From the NCBI RefSeq assembly GCF_002209555.1, contig NZ_NJIF01000007.1:1-64000 (forward strand): 64,000 nucleotides of DNA. Direction: 5' to 3'. The notes below the pieces were generated by a model. The model was not told the origin of the DNA. It saw only the letters and a program-made list of their open reading frames with translations, and did not search any database. This DNA comes from Achromobacter insolitus. GTDB lineage: Bacteria; Pseudomonadota; Gammaproteobacteria; Burkholderiales; Burkholderiaceae_B. Positions 37,941-46,947 of the stretch are shown piece after piece; within the stretch, counting starts at the first letter, position 1, and each line of letters opens with the position of its first letter. The translations under genes were made by a program, and so were the position numbers.

Positions 37941-38272
37941 TTGAGTGACTCCATCGCGCGGCCGCAGTACAAACTCGATAGCGTCTTCATGACCTGACTG
38001 ACCTCGAAACTGGCCATCTGGTAGTAGACATACTTGCCTTCGCGCCGGGTCGCGACCAAGCCTTCGTCGCGTAGCACGCCCAGTTGCTGGGACAAGGTGG
38101 GCTGGCGAATGCCGGTCAGCGATTCGAGTTCACCGACATTGCGTTCGTTCTGGACCAGTTGGCACAGCAGCAGGAGGCGGTCTTCGTTGGCCAGGGCCTT
38201 GAGCAAGGCGCAGGCCTGGGAGGCGGATTCGCGCAAGGCGGCGACTTCGCACTCGGTCAGGGCGTCGTTCAT
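37937..38272 (-). CDS. ArsR-family persulfide-sensing repressor (SqrR/BigR-like)
   Basis: SqrR and BigR repress sulfide-oxidation genes and are released when two cysteines form a polysulfide bridge. The 111-residue product is a compact winged helix protein with [19 protein letters not shown] as the recognition region. It has Cys37 and Cys103, separated by 66 positions like the sensing pair of SqrR/BigR. Two further cysteines (8 and 21) are extra. It leads the sulfur operon and is divergent from the dioxygenase gene, sharing an AT-rich double palindrome. Confidence 0.9.
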   Translation of the reverse strand: MNDALTECEVAALRESASQACALLKALANEDRLLLLCQLVQNERNVGELESLTGIRQPTLSQQLGVLRDEGLVATRREGKYVYYQMASFEVSQVMKTLSSLYCGRAMESLK

Positions 38273-38307
38273 TTGATGCGTATCAATCGGCGTAACGGGG
38301 TTTGATC

Positions 38308-38341
38308 ATTATATTGACCAATATAATATTCAACAATATTA
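38308..38341. promoter_or_regulatory. double palindrome operator for the SqrR/BigR-like repressor
   Basis: Two overlapping AT-only palindromes stand out in GC-rich DNA. The first has 9-bp arms ATTATATTG / CAATATAAT (38308-38327). The second has 7-bp arms TAATATT / AATATTA (38324-38341). They lie in the 123-base divergent region between the repressor gene and the dioxygenase gene and cover likely promoter sequence. AT-rich palindromes of this type are the known targets of BigR relatives. Confidence 0.7.
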
Positions 38342-38395
38342 TTGAAATATATATAGTGTTTCATCGTGCAGCGACTCGCTGCAACGCGAGCGACC

Positions 38396-39259
38396 ATGTC
38401 TCCCCAGATCCAGGCCTTCTTCGATCCCGTCACCGCCACCGTCACCTATGTCGTGCATGAGCCTGCGCCGGGCGGCGCCTGCGCCATCATCGATTCGGTG
38501 CTGGATTACGATCCCAAGTCCGGCCGCAGCAGCACCGCCAGCGCCGACCGGGTGGCCGATTACGTGCGCCAGCATGACCTCAAGACCGAATGGCTGCTGG
38601 AAACCCATGCCCACGCGGATCACCTTTCCGCGGCGCCCTACCTGCAGCGGCAGCTCGGCGGGGTCATCGCCATCGGCCAGAGCATCCAGGCCGTACAGGG
38701 CGTGTTCAAGAAGATCTTCAACCTGGAGCCAGAGTTCCAGCTGGACGGCTCGCAGTTCGGCCACCTGTTCGCCGACGGCGAAACCTTCCGCATTGGCGCG
38801 CTGACGGCGCAGGCCATCCATGTGCCCGGACACACGCCGGCTGACATGGCCTACCTGATCGGCGACTCCGTGTTCGTCGGCGACACCCTGTTCATGCCGG
38901 ACGTGGGCACCGCGCGCTGCGACTTCCCCGGCGGCGACGCCCATCAGCTGTACCGTTCGATCCAGCGCCTGCTGGGCCTGCCCGCCGACACGAAGCTGTA
39001 CATGTGCCACGACTACCCGCCCGCCGGCCGCGACGCCTCGTGGCAGACCACGGTGGCCGAACAACGCCGCGCCAACATCCATGTGCGCGACGGCATCGGC
39101 GAAGACGATTTCGTCGCCATGCGCACGCGGCGCGACGCCACGCTCTCCATGCCCACCCTCATCCTGCCCGCCATCCAGGTCAACATCCGCGCTGGCCACT
39201 TCCCGCCAGCCGAAGACAACGGCGTGCGCTATCTGAAGATACCGGTCGACGCGCTCTGA
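38396..39259 (+). CDS. metallo-beta-lactamase-fold persulfide dioxygenase (ETHE1/Blh-like)
   Basis: Persulfide dioxygenases oxidise glutathione persulfide to sulfite with an iron centre. The 288-residue product from the ATG at 38396 opens PQIQAFFDPVTATVTYVVHE and carries the metal motif HAHADH at residues 71-76, followed by further His and Asp ligands (HVPGHTPADM, GDTLFMPDVGTARCDFPGG). There is no fused rhodanese domain. It is divergent from the SqrR-like repressor and completes the sulfide-to-sulfite route with SQR and the TauE exporter. A GTG ten codons upstream is an alternative start. Confidence 0.9.
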   Translation: MSPQIQAFFDPVTATVTYVVHEPAPGGACAIIDSVLDYDPKSGRSSTASADRVADYVRQHDLKTEWLLETHAHADHLSAAPYLQRQLGGVIAIGQSIQAVQGVFKKIFNLEPEFQLDGSQFGHLFADGETFRIGALTAQAIHVPGHTPADMAYLIGDSVFVGDTLFMPDVGTARCDFPGGDAHQLYRSIQRLLGLPADTKLYMCHDYPPAGRDASWQTTVAEQRRANIHVRDGIGEDDFVAMRTRRDATLSMPTLILPAIQVNIRAGHFPPAEDNGVRYLKIPVDAL

Positions 39260-39355
39260 CCACGGCCGCCGGGACGGCGCGATCCGGGCTTGCGCCCCCG
39301 GGGCTTATCCAGCAAGATCGTCCGATCGCAAAATTGCCGATCAGACGGATCTCCC

Positions 39356-40822
39356 ATGTTTGCAGAAGCCGAAGCCGACCCCAGCCTGTCCAAGGAAGAA
39401 TTCAAACCGCTGGAAGCAAAGCTGCGCGTCGCCCTGCTGAATGCGCAGTACCAACGCCTGCAGAAGGCAGACAAGACGCTGCTGGTCGTCATCGCGGGCA
39501 TAGACGGCGCCGGCAAGGGCGCCACCGTCAACCTGCTCAACGAATGGATGGACCCGCGCCACATCAAGACGCTCGCCTACGGGCCGCGCGAGGGCGCAGA
39601 GCTGGAGCGTCCGCCCTTCTGGCGCTACTGGAACGACCTGCCGCCCAAGGGCAGCACGGGCATCGTCTTCGGATCCTGGTACGCGCCGCTGGTGCTCGAA
39701 GCCACGCGCAAGCGCCCCGACCAGAACAGCATCGAGGCACAGGCCGCGGCGATCCGCCACTTCGAGGCCATGCTGGCCTCCGAGGGTGTGCAGATCGTCA
39801 AGCTCTGGTTCCATTTGTCGGCCCAGGCCCAGAAGGCCCGAGCCGAGCGCCTGCTGGCCAGCCCTGAAACTTCCTGGCAGGTCAGCCCCATCGACTTGAA
39901 GGTCTATAAGAAATACGACCGTATCTGCAACGCCGGCCAAGTAGTCTTGAACCTCACGGACAGCGGCCATGCCCCCTGGGTCGTAATACCCAGCGCCGAC
40001 GAAGACATGCGCGCCGCGCGCACCGCCGAAGCGGTGCTGGCCGCCATGCGCCAGCGCGGGGTGCCACGCATCCCCTCCGCCTTCGTGGCGCATGCCCGGT
40101 CCACGCGCATCGTCGACCGTCTGGGCGCACTGGACTACGACGCCAAGGTCGACAAAGACGATTACGAATCCGAACTGGGCCTGCTGCAAGGCCGGCTGGC
40201 GCGAGCGGCGCGGTCCAAGAAGTTCCAGGACCGTTCGCTGGTACTGGTGTTCGAAGGCCAGGACGCGGCCGGCAAAGGCGGCGCGATCCGCCGCGTGACG
40301 CATGCGCTGGACGCCCGGCAGTTCGACATCACACCCGTGTCGGCACCCAACAGCGAGGAACTGGCGCGCCCCTACCTGTGGCGCTTCTGGCGCCATGTGC
40401 CGCGCCACGGCCGTATCGCGATCTTCGACCGTTCCTGGTATGGCCGGGTGCTGGTCGAACGGGTCGAGAAGCTGACCGCGCCGGCCAATTGGCGCCGCGC
40501 CTATGCCGAAATCAACGACTTCGAGGGACAGCTCGCCGCGAGCGGCGCGATGGTGCTGAAATTCTGGCTGGCGGTCACGCCCGACGTGCAGCTTGAACGC
40601 TTCAAGGAACGCGAGAGTTCGCCCTTCAAGAATTTCAAGATCACCGCCGACGACTGGCGCAACCGCGACAAATGGAAGGACTACGCGGCCGCCGCCAACG
40701 AGATGCTGGCCCGCACGGACGTCGCCCACGCGCCGTGGCATCTGGTGTCGGCCAATGACAAGCGCTACGCTCGATTGCAAGTGCTGCGACACATCGTCGA
40801 AGCCATGGAAGACCAACTCTGA
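39356..40822 (+). CDS. two-domain PPK2-family polyphosphate phosphotransferase
   Basis: PPK2 enzymes transfer phosphate between polyphosphate and nucleotides. The two-domain form usually phosphorylates AMP to ADP. The 488-residue product has two PPK2 domains. The N-terminal half has Walker A GIDGAGKG (about residue 48) but, where DRSWYxR is expected, reads FGSWYAP, so it is probably inactive. The C-terminal half has EGQDAAGKGG (about residue 300) and a full FDRSWYGRVL. The start is the ATG at 39356. Upstream in-frame codons do not fit. Confidence 0.9.
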   Translation: MFAEAEADPSLSKEEFKPLEAKLRVALLNAQYQRLQKADKTLLVVIAGIDGAGKGATVNLLNEWMDPRHIKTLAYGPREGAELERPPFWRYWNDLPPKGSTGIVFGSWYAPLVLEATRKRPDQNSIEAQAAAIRHFEAMLASEGVQIVKLWFHLSAQAQKARAERLLASPETSWQVSPIDLKVYKKYDRICNAGQVVLNLTDSGHAPWVVIPSADEDMRAARTAEAVLAAMRQRGVPRIPSAFVAHARSTRIVDRLGALDYDAKVDKDDYESELGLLQGRLARAARSKKFQDRSLVLVFEGQDAAGKGGAIRRVTHALDARQFDITPVSAPNSEELARPYLWRFWRHVPRHGRIAIFDRSWYGRVLVERVEKLTAPANWRRAYAEINDFEGQLAASGAMVLKFWLAVTPDVQLERFKERESSPFKNFKITADDWRNRDKWKDYAAAANEMLARTDVAHAPWHLVSANDKRYARLQVLRHIVEAMEDQL

Positions 40823-40845
40823 ATCCCGCCTGGAGGCCGCAAGCC

Positions 40846-41295
40846 ATGAGTACCGCAGAAATCCGACCCATCGTCGCAGCCGACTTCGAAGCCTGGTTGC
40901 CGCTATGGAAAGGCTACCAGGACTTCTACCGCGTCAACATCGACGACGCGGTGACGCGCAATACCTGGGCGCGTTTCCTGGACCCCGCCGAACCCATGCA
41001 CGCGGCGCTGGCCTACGAAAGCGGCCGGGCCATCGGCATGGTGCACTGGATTTTCCACCGCTCCACCTGGACCGCGGGCGACTACTGCTATCTGCAAGAC
41101 CTATACGTGGATCCGGACGTGCGTGGCACCGGCGCGGGCCGCAAGCTGATTGAACATGTGTATGCGCAGGCGGCGGCGGCCAATTGCTCGCGCGTGTACT
41201 GGCTGACCCACGAAACCAACGCCACCGCCATCCAGCTCTACGACCGCATCGCCGACCGTTCCGGCTTCATCCAGTACCGCAAGGTGATGCCGTGA
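40846..41295 (+). CDS. GNAT-family N-acetyltransferase
   Basis: The 149-residue protein carries the GNAT acetyl-CoA pattern, with strand LQDLYVDPDVRGTGAGRKLIEHVY (pyrophosphate loop RGTGAG) and the late YWLTHETNATAIQLYDRIADRSGFIQY. It belongs to a small branch with many uncharacterised members, and the substrate is unknown. Its stop overlaps the start of the HIT gene (GTGA), so they are co-translated. It is on the same strand as, and 23 bases after, the PPK2 gene. Confidence 0.87.
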   Translation: MSTAEIRPIVAADFEAWLPLWKGYQDFYRVNIDDAVTRNTWARFLDPAEPMHAALAYESGRAIGMVHWIFHRSTWTAGDYCYLQDLYVDPDVRGTGAGRKLIEHVYAQAAAANCSRVYWLTHETNATAIQLYDRIADRSGFIQYRKVMP

Positions 41296-41756
41296 GCGCG
41301 CGCGACCCCAACTGTTCGCTGTGCCAGGAGGACGGCGGCACGGTGCTGTGGCGCGGACCGCACCTGCGCATCATCGAAGTGGATGACGCCGACTATCCCG
41401 GCTTCACGCGCGTCGTCTGGAACGGCCACCTGGCCGAAATGACCAGCCTGTCCACCCATGGCCGCGATCTGCTGATGCGCGCCGTGTATGTGGTGGAGGA
41501 AACGCAGCAATCGGTGCTGGGGCCCGACAAGATCAACCTGGCCTCCCTGGGCAACATGGTGCCGCATCTGCATTGGCATGTGATCCCGCGCTGGCGCGGC
41601 GACCGCCACTTTCCCGATCCGATCTGGGCGCAGCCGCGCATCGCGGCCGGCACGGAATCCGCCGAATGGCACGAACGCCAGACGCGCGTCCAGGCCCTGT
41701 TGCCGCGCTACCGCGACCGGCTGGTCGAAGCCATGAACGCCCTGCTCTGGCACTGA
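41292..41756 (+). CDS. HIT-family nucleotide hydrolase/transferase
   Basis: HIT proteins hydrolyse nucleotide phosphoramidates or dinucleotides with a His triad. The 154-residue product starts with GTG at 41292, overlapping the GNAT stop. It has the triad HLHWHVIPR near residue 100, plus an N-terminal CSLCQEDGG typical of this bacterial subfamily. Substrate and partner are unknown. Coupling with the acetyltransferase is notable. It converges with the glycosyltransferase gene. Confidence 0.9.
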   Translation: MSARDPNCSLCQEDGGTVLWRGPHLRIIEVDDADYPGFTRVVWNGHLAEMTSLSTHGRDLLMRAVYVVEETQQSVLGPDKINLASLGNMVPHLHWHVIPRWRGDRHFPDPIWAQPRIAAGTESAEWHERQTRVQALLPRYRDRLVEAMNALLWH

Positions 41757-41770
41757 TCAAACCGCGTGCA

Positions 41771-42928
41771 TCAGGCCGCGCGGGCACCGTCCCGCAATTC
41801 GGCCAGCCACCCGGTATAGGCCTGCTCCACCAGGGCCGCCGTCCGCTCGGCGGAAAACTGGCCCTGGCCGCGGATCAATTCACGGCCCGCTTCGCCCATG
41901 CGGCGGCGCAGCGCCGGATCGGCCAGCAGGCCTTCCAGGGCCCCCGCCAACGCCTCGGGATCCGCGGGCGGCACAAGCAAGCCGGTCACGCCGGCCTGCA
42001 TGGTTTCAGGCACCCCGCCCACATTCGTGCCGACAACCGGCAGCCCCATGGCCGCGGCCTCTATGAAGACGGTGCCCAAGGCTTCGCGCAGTGTGGGCAG
42101 CGCAAACACATCGAAGGCCATCAAGACATTGCCGATGTCGTCGCGTCGGCCGGTGAAATGCACGCGCGGCGCCAGGCCCAGCGCTTGCGCCTGCGCCTGC
42201 AACTGCCCGGCCAATGGCTGGCCTTCGCCCACCAACACCAGGTGAGCGTTCGGGAAGGTGGCGGCAATTCGGTGGAAGGCGTCGATCAGGTCGCGATGGC
42301 CCTTGTCCGCCCGCATGACGGCCACGCAACCGATCACCAGCGCATCGTCCGGCAAGCCGAGCTCACGCCTGACGCAGACGCCGCTGCTCACCTGAGGCAG
42401 CACCACCGGCGAATGGATGGTGGCGATGGCTTCCGCCCGCGCGCCGCCGTCCAGCAACTGGCCGCGCACGTAGCGGCTGACGGCGATGACGCGATGCGCC
42501 AACCAGGTATAGGCATAGAGGGACTTGATGGGCTTGGCCAAATGGCGCGTGCGCACGATAAGCGGCGTGCCGGCCAGGCGGGCAGCGATCGCGCCCAGGA
42601 CCGTGTCGCGGCGGCTGTGCGTATTGACCACGTCGAACCGCCGGCTGCGCAGCAGGCGGCGCAGCAAAGCGACGCAACGGACGAAGTTGAGCGGGCCGTC
42701 CATGGAAACCAGGTGCACCGTGAAGCCCGCCTCGCGCAGGCGCTTGCCCAATTCCGCGTCGGGCTGGCAGACTGCCTCCAGATGATGGCCGCGCTCGCGC
42801 ATGGCGATCATCTCTTTGTAGATGCAGAATTCCTGGCCACCGAAGGAGGTGGCGGCTTCGGTATGCAGGATGCGCAGGCGCGCGGGCTTGTCGGACCGGC
42901 GCTCAGGCATTTCAATGGGGGTCGGCAT
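41771..42928 (-). CDS. GT4-family glycosyltransferase
   Basis: The 385-residue protein has the GT-B fold of family 4. The N-terminal domain contains TEAATSFGGQEFCIYKEM. The C-terminal domain contains the nucleotide-sugar-binding pattern with VLVGEGQPLAGQL, FALPTLREALGTVFIEAAAMG (the E-x7-E motif) and PVVGTNVGGVPE. The start is the ATG at 42928, two bases after the upstream gene, and an in-frame extension into that gene is rejected. Similar proteins act in lipopolysaccharide core or cell-envelope glycan assembly, but the acceptor here is unknown. Confidence 0.9.
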   Translation of the reverse strand: MPTPIEMPERRSDKPARLRILHTEAATSFGGQEFCIYKEMIAMRERGHHLEAVCQPDAELGKRLREAGFTVHLVSMDGPLNFVRCVALLRRLLRSRRFDVVNTHSRRDTVLGAIAARLAGTPLIVRTRHLAKPIKSLYAYTWLAHRVIAVSRYVRGQLLDGGARAEAIATIHSPVVLPQVSSGVCVRRELGLPDDALVIGCVAVMRADKGHRDLIDAFHRIAATFPNAHLVLVGEGQPLAGQLQAQAQALGLAPRVHFTGRRDDIGNVLMAFDVFALPTLREALGTVFIEAAAMGLPVVGTNVGGVPETMQAGVTGLLVPPADPEALAGALEGLLADPALRRRMGEAGRELIRGQGQFSAERTAALVEQAYTGWLAELRDGARAA

Positions 42929-42930
42929 GA

Positions 42931-43308
42931 TCAGGGGCGGCCGCCTTGGGTGGTATCGGTGTCGTTCCAGCTTCGGCCCTGCGACAGCAGGTAGGCTTCG
43001 AGATAGGCGATGTCTTCGCGGTCCAGCGCGGCCGCGCCCGCGCTGGCGCAATCGCGCGGACACTCGGAAGCCTGGAGCCGGCCTTCGGCCCAGACGCGGG
43101 CCGCGCCCGTGCGGGACAACTCGAAACGCGCCCCCTCGCGGGCCCAACCCAGCAGGCGCGCGCTGGGAGTCAATTGCCGCGTCTGGTATACGCCGTGCGG
43201 GCAGGGAGCCGCCGGCGCGGCCAGCGTATCGCCGACATCCACCAGGCGGCTCGCGGCGCCGGGCTTCCCGGGCGTGTAGGTCAATACCGTAAGAGGGGGT
43301 AATGGCAT
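42931..43308 (-). CDS. conserved-looking hypothetical protein upstream of a glycosyltransferase
   Basis: The 125-residue product is not recognised. It has no membrane segments. It contains two cysteine-bearing segments (AAPCPHGVYQTR and SECPRDCASAG) and an acidic C-terminal part (DREDIAYLEAYLLSQGRSW). Placement two bases before the glycosyltransferase start suggests a shared operon. Coding is supported by composition and by the tight junction rather than by homology. No Shine-Dalgarno is evident at 43308. Confidence 0.6.
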   Translation of the reverse strand: MPLPPLTVLTYTPGKPGAASRLVDVGDTLAAPAAPCPHGVYQTRQLTPSARLLGWAREGARFELSRTGAARVWAEGRLQASECPRDCASAGAAALDREDIAYLEAYLLSQGRSWNDTDTTQGGRP

Positions 43309-43311
43309 TTA

Positions 43312-43343
43312 GCTAGCAAGAGTCGCCAGGCGGCGTTGCTAGC
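43312..43343. promoter_or_regulatory. hairpin in the nhaA divergent region
   Basis: Eight-bp arms GCTAGCAA (43312-43319) and TTGCTAGC (43336-43343) enclose a GC-rich loop that can itself pair. It sits just before the minus-strand hypothetical gene and 190 bases upstream of nhaA. Two direct AATTCAGG repeats, 11 bases apart (43471-43478 and 43482-43489), lie nearer nhaA. Function is unknown. Confidence 0.35.
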
Positions 43344-43534
43344 CACAGACTGGTCGGGATTCGGGGAAGGAGTTTGTCGCCGGGGGAGCAACGCCTGAAT
43401 TTGACGCTGATAGCCTGCTTTTTCTACAAAATGAAAGACGTTCGACGAAGTAGAAGAATTCCGGACTATGAATTCAGGTAAAATTCAGGAATGAAACGCG
43501 CATCTTATCAAAACGTAAACACGGGCGGTACTGC

Positions 43535-44755
43535 ATGAACTTACAGGGAGTACCTGCCCACAAGCCGCCTTCCTTCCTGCAATCGTTCCTGCGTTCCGAA
43601 GCGTTGGGCGGTTATGTCCTGATGCTGGCCGCGCTGATCGCGCTGGTGGTCGCCAATAGTCCGGCGGCGCCCGCGTATTTCAGCGTGCTGGAAACCAAAC
43701 TGGGTTTCCAGGCGGGTCCGGTGGTGCTCAAGGAAACCGTGCTGCACTGGATCAATGACGGCCTGATGGCCGTGTTCTTCCTGCTGGTCGGCCTGGAAAT
43801 CAAGCGCGAAGTGCTGGACGGCCAGTTGCGCGGAGCTGCCCGAATCGTCCTGCCCGGCATCGCCGCCCTGGGCGGCATGCTGCTGCCGGCGCTGATCTAC
43901 GTGCTGATCAACTTCGGCAGCCCCGACACGCTGCGCGGCTGGGCGATTCCGGCCGCCACCGACATCGCCTTCGCGCTGGGCATCCTGGCCCTGCTGGGCA
44001 GCCGGGTACCGACTTCCCTGAAGATCTTCCTGACCGCGCTGGCCATCCTGGACGATCTGGGCGCCATCGTCATCATTGCCTTGTTCTACACCGCCGAGCT
44101 CAACGTGTTCGCGCTGAGCATGGCGGGCGCCTTGCTGGCCTGCCTGGTCTGCCTGAACCGCGCTGGCGTGCTGCGGCTGACGCCCTACCTGCTGATCGGC
44201 GCCGTGCTGTGGTATTTCGTCCTGAAGTCGGGCGTGCACGCCACGCTGGCTGGCGTGGCGTTGGCGCTGACCATTCCACTGCGTCCGCAAAACCAGGGGC
44301 ATCCGGGCGCGCATTCGCCCCTGCATGAACTGGAACACGTGCTGCACAAGCCCGTGGCCTTGCTGATCGTCCCGGTGTTCGGCTTCGCCAATGCCGGCGT
44401 ATCGTTCGCCGGCATGGGGCTGGGCAGCCTGGCGCAACCCGTGCCGATGGGCGTGGCGCTGGGCCTGTTCCTGGGCAAGCAGCTGGGTGTGTTCGGCTTT
44501 GCCTGGCTGGCCATCAAGAGCGGCATGGCCGCCCTGCCGCGCCACGCCAGCTTCGCGCAGTTGTATGGTGTGTCGCTGCTATGCGGCATAGGCTTCACGA
44601 TGAGTCTATTCATCGGCGCGCTGGCGTTCACGGAGCCGGCCGCCATCGACGCCACCAAGATCGGCGTCCTGACGGGCTCGCTGGCGTCCGCCGTCGTCGG
44701 TTTCCTGTTATTGCGCGCCTGCGGGACGCGCGCCAACGCAGCGGAAAATCCTTAA
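43535..44755 (+). CDS. nhaA: NhaA sodium/proton antiporter
   Basis: NhaA exchanges one sodium ion for two protons and maintains pH and sodium balance at the inner membrane. The 406-residue product has some twelve hydrophobic segments. The paired aspartates of the active centre are present in [15 protein letters not shown], and another family segment is [18 protein letters not shown]. The length is normal. The gene is monocistronic as far as can be seen. Confidence 0.95.
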   Translation: MNLQGVPAHKPPSFLQSFLRSEALGGYVLMLAALIALVVANSPAAPAYFSVLETKLGFQAGPVVLKETVLHWINDGLMAVFFLLVGLEIKREVLDGQLRGAARIVLPGIAALGGMLLPALIYVLINFGSPDTLRGWAIPAATDIAFALGILALLGSRVPTSLKIFLTALAILDDLGAIVIIALFYTAELNVFALSMAGALLACLVCLNRAGVLRLTPYLLIGAVLWYFVLKSGVHATLAGVALALTIPLRPQNQGHPGAHSPLHELEHVLHKPVALLIVPVFGFANAGVSFAGMGLGSLAQPVPMGVALGLFLGKQLGVFGFAWLAIKSGMAALPRHASFAQLYGVSLLCGIGFTMSLFIGALAFTEPAAIDATKIGVLTGSLASAVVGFLLLRACGTRANAAENP

Positions 44756-44829
44756 ACGCAAGCGGCGCGGCCTGAAGGCGGGCGGCGGGCGCTAAAGTAG
44801 CGGGATCCGCCACGATTCCGGGAAGCGCC

Positions 44830-45219
44830 ATGAAACCGTCCGCCATTTCCGTGCAACGCGTCTATGAAGGCATCGGCCCGGACGGCAGCTACCGGGCGCT
44901 GGTGGACCGCATGTGGCCGCGCGGGCTGCGGCGGGCCGACCTGCACCTGGACGAATGGGCCCGCGATATTGCGCCCACCCAGGAATTGTGCAAATGGTTC
45001 AGCCACATCGAAGAGCGCTGGGATGAATTCCGCGCGCGCTACCAGGCCGAACTCGCCGCACCCGAGCAACAAGCCCGCATGGCCGCCCTGCTGGACGCGG
45101 CCGGCGACCGCCCGCTGACCCTGCTTTACGGCGCCCGCAACACGGAACACAACCAGGCCGTCGTGCTGCGCGACGCCCTGCAGGACTACGTCCGACATCA
45201 CCGCAAGCGCAAGACCTGA
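44830..45219 (+). CDS. DUF488 family protein
   Basis: The 129-residue product has the family signatures [40 protein letters not shown] and the late [20 protein letters not shown]. The biochemical role of these small soluble proteins is not established. The gene stands 75 bases after nhaA with no obvious operon partner. Confidence 0.85.
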   Translation: MKPSAISVQRVYEGIGPDGSYRALVDRMWPRGLRRADLHLDEWARDIAPTQELCKWFSHIEERWDEFRARYQAELAAPEQQARMAALLDAAGDRPLTLLYGARNTEHNQAVVLRDALQDYVRHHRKRKT

Positions 45220-45340
45220 CATCCGCGCGGCGCGTTCAGCCAGCTCTCATCCTGCGGCGCTACCATCAGTCCATGCTCCCCGCATCCGTGGGCGACAGGG
45301 CGCGGCCCGGCCCACCGGCAATCCAACCGGAGGTTCCAGC

Positions 45341-46126
45341 ATGCACAACCTGAATGGAAAAGTCGCCGTCGTCACCGGCGCGGCCAGCGGCATCGGCAAG
45401 GAAATCGCCCTCACGCTGGCGCGCGCCGGGGCAGCCGTGGCCATCGCGGACCTGAACCAGGCGGGCGCCGACGCCGTCGCTCGCGAAATCGAACAAGCCG
45501 GCGGCAAGGCCATGGGCGTCGCCATGGACGTCACCAGCGAAGAAGCCGTGAACCAGGGCATCGACCGCGTCGCCGCCGCCTACGGCAGTATCGACATCCT
45601 GATCTCCAACGCGGGCATCCAGATCGTCAATCCGATCGAGAACTTCTCCTACTCGGACTGGAAGAAAATGCAGGCGATCCACGTGGACGGCGCCTTCCTG
45701 ACCACCAAGGCGGCGCTCAAGCATATGTACAAGGACGACCGCGGCGGCGTGGTCATCTACATGGGCTCGGTCCATTCTCATGAAGCCTCGCCGCTGAAGT
45801 CCGCCTACGTAGCCGCCAAGCACGCCCTGCTTGGCCTGGCACGCGTGCTGGCCAAGGAAGGCGCGGCGCACAACGTGCGCTCGCATGTCATCTGCCCGGG
45901 TTTCGTACGCACGCCGCTGGTGGAAAAGCAGATCCCCGAACAGGCCAAGGAACTGGGTATCAGCGAAGAGGAAGTGGTCAAGAAGGTGATGCTGGGCGAC
46001 ACGGTCGACGGCGTGTTCACGACGGTCGAGGACGTGGCGCAGACCGCCCTGTTCCTGTCCGCCTTCCCCAGCGCCGCCTTTACCGGCCAGTCCTTCGTGG
46101 TCAGCCACGGCTGGTACATGCAGTGA
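45341..46126 (+). CDS. 3-hydroxybutyrate dehydrogenase
   Basis: This short-chain dehydrogenase interconverts (R)-3-hydroxybutyrate and acetoacetate with NAD and is part of polyhydroxybutyrate turnover. The 261-residue product has the cofactor motif [17 protein letters not shown], the catalytic Ser ([11 protein letters not shown]) and the Tyr-Lys pair ([13 protein letters not shown]). The C-terminal region with [19 protein letters not shown] and [11 protein letters not shown] is typical of BdhA. A GGAGG site precedes the start. Other short-chain dehydrogenases are possible but less likely. Confidence 0.88.
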   Translation: MHNLNGKVAVVTGAASGIGKEIALTLARAGAAVAIADLNQAGADAVAREIEQAGGKAMGVAMDVTSEEAVNQGIDRVAAAYGSIDILISNAGIQIVNPIENFSYSDWKKMQAIHVDGAFLTTKAALKHMYKDDRGGVVIYMGSVHSHEASPLKSAYVAAKHALLGLARVLAKEGAAHNVRSHVICPGFVRTPLVEKQIPEQAKELGISEEEVVKKVMLGDTVDGVFTTVEDVAQTALFLSAFPSAAFTGQSFVVSHGWYMQ

Positions 46127-46183
46127 TGCCAGACGCGGTGCCTTTACTCGCGCGGTCTTTGATACCCTAGCCCTCTTTGTGGA

Positions 46184-46205
46184 CCGGCGCGCGGCCGCGC
46201 GCCGG
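46184..46205. promoter_or_regulatory. 22-base perfect GC palindrome before tenA
   Basis: A fully self-complementary sequence built of CCGGCGCGCGG and its inverse lies 21 bases before the tenA start and 57 bases after the dehydrogenase stop. As RNA it could fold into a stem ending close to the ribosome-binding site of tenA, or act as a weak terminator. No thiamine riboswitch motif is visible nearby. Confidence 0.4.
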
Positions 46206-46226
46206 CAGTCTGCCTAGAGGAACCCC

Positions 46227-46889
46227 ATGTCTTTCAGCTCCGACGCCTGGGCGCGCAATGCCGCCCTGTACGAGAAAACGCGCGACATGCCGTTCAACCG
46301 GGAGTTGGCCAGCGGCCAGCTCGACGAGAACGCGTTCAAGCATTACATGATCCAGGACGCGCACTACCTGGTGGCGTTCGGGCGCGCGCTGGCCATCGCG
46401 GCCGGCAAGGCCGACGACGCCGACGGCGTAGTGCAATTCGCGGATGCCGCCAAGGGCGCCGTCGTGGCGGAACGCACCCTGCATGCGGGCTTTCTGCAGC
46501 AGTTCGGCGTCGATGCCGCGACTTTCGAAGCCACCCCGCTCACGCCCGCCTGCCACCACTACACCAGTTTCCTGATCGCCACTGCCTGGAGCGCCCCCTA
46601 CCCGGTCGCATTGGCCGCCCTGCTGCCGTGCTTCTGGATCTACGCGGAAATCGGCCGCGAGATCCATGCGCGGGCGGCACAACCCAACCCCTATGCTGCC
46701 TGGATCGAGGCCTACGCGTGCGAGGACTTCCACACGCTCGTGCGCAAGGTCATCACGGCAGTCGACCGCGTCGCCGAAAAGGCATCGCCCGACACGCTCG
46801 AACAGATGCACGCGGCCTACACGCGCGCCGCGCAGCTGGAATGGATGTTCTGGGATTCCGCCTATCGCCAGGACGGCTGGCCGGTGTGA
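46227..46889 (+). CDS. tenA: TenA-type thiaminase II / aminopyrimidine aminohydrolase
   Basis: TenA hydrolyses degraded thiamine pyrimidines to salvage hydroxymethylpyrimidine. The 220-residue all-helical product has the family sequences FKHYMIQDAHYLVAFGRAL and LLPCFWIYAEIGREI, in which the Cys is the catalytic residue, and the late Tyr/Glu segment LEWMFWDSAYRQ. The length is typical. It is not next to other thiamine genes and no TPP riboswitch precedes it, so it may work alone as a salvage enzyme. Confidence 0.93.
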   Translation: MSFSSDAWARNAALYEKTRDMPFNRELASGQLDENAFKHYMIQDAHYLVAFGRALAIAAGKADDADGVVQFADAAKGAVVAERTLHAGFLQQFGVDAATFEATPLTPACHHYTSFLIATAWSAPYPVALAALLPCFWIYAEIGREIHARAAQPNPYAAWIEAYACEDFHTLVRKVITAVDRVAEKASPDTLEQMHAAYTRAAQLEWMFWDSAYRQDGWPV

Positions 46890-46947
46890 TCCGGGAGCGG
46901 GCGGCGCGCCTCCGGCCTGCCGCCCGCCCTATGCCAAAATCCCGCCC

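Noticed and set aside
46127..46226. A thiamine (TPP) riboswitch expected before tenA
   Set aside because: The conserved CTGAGA and ACCTGA-like boxes are not present in the gap. Only a GC palindrome is seen.
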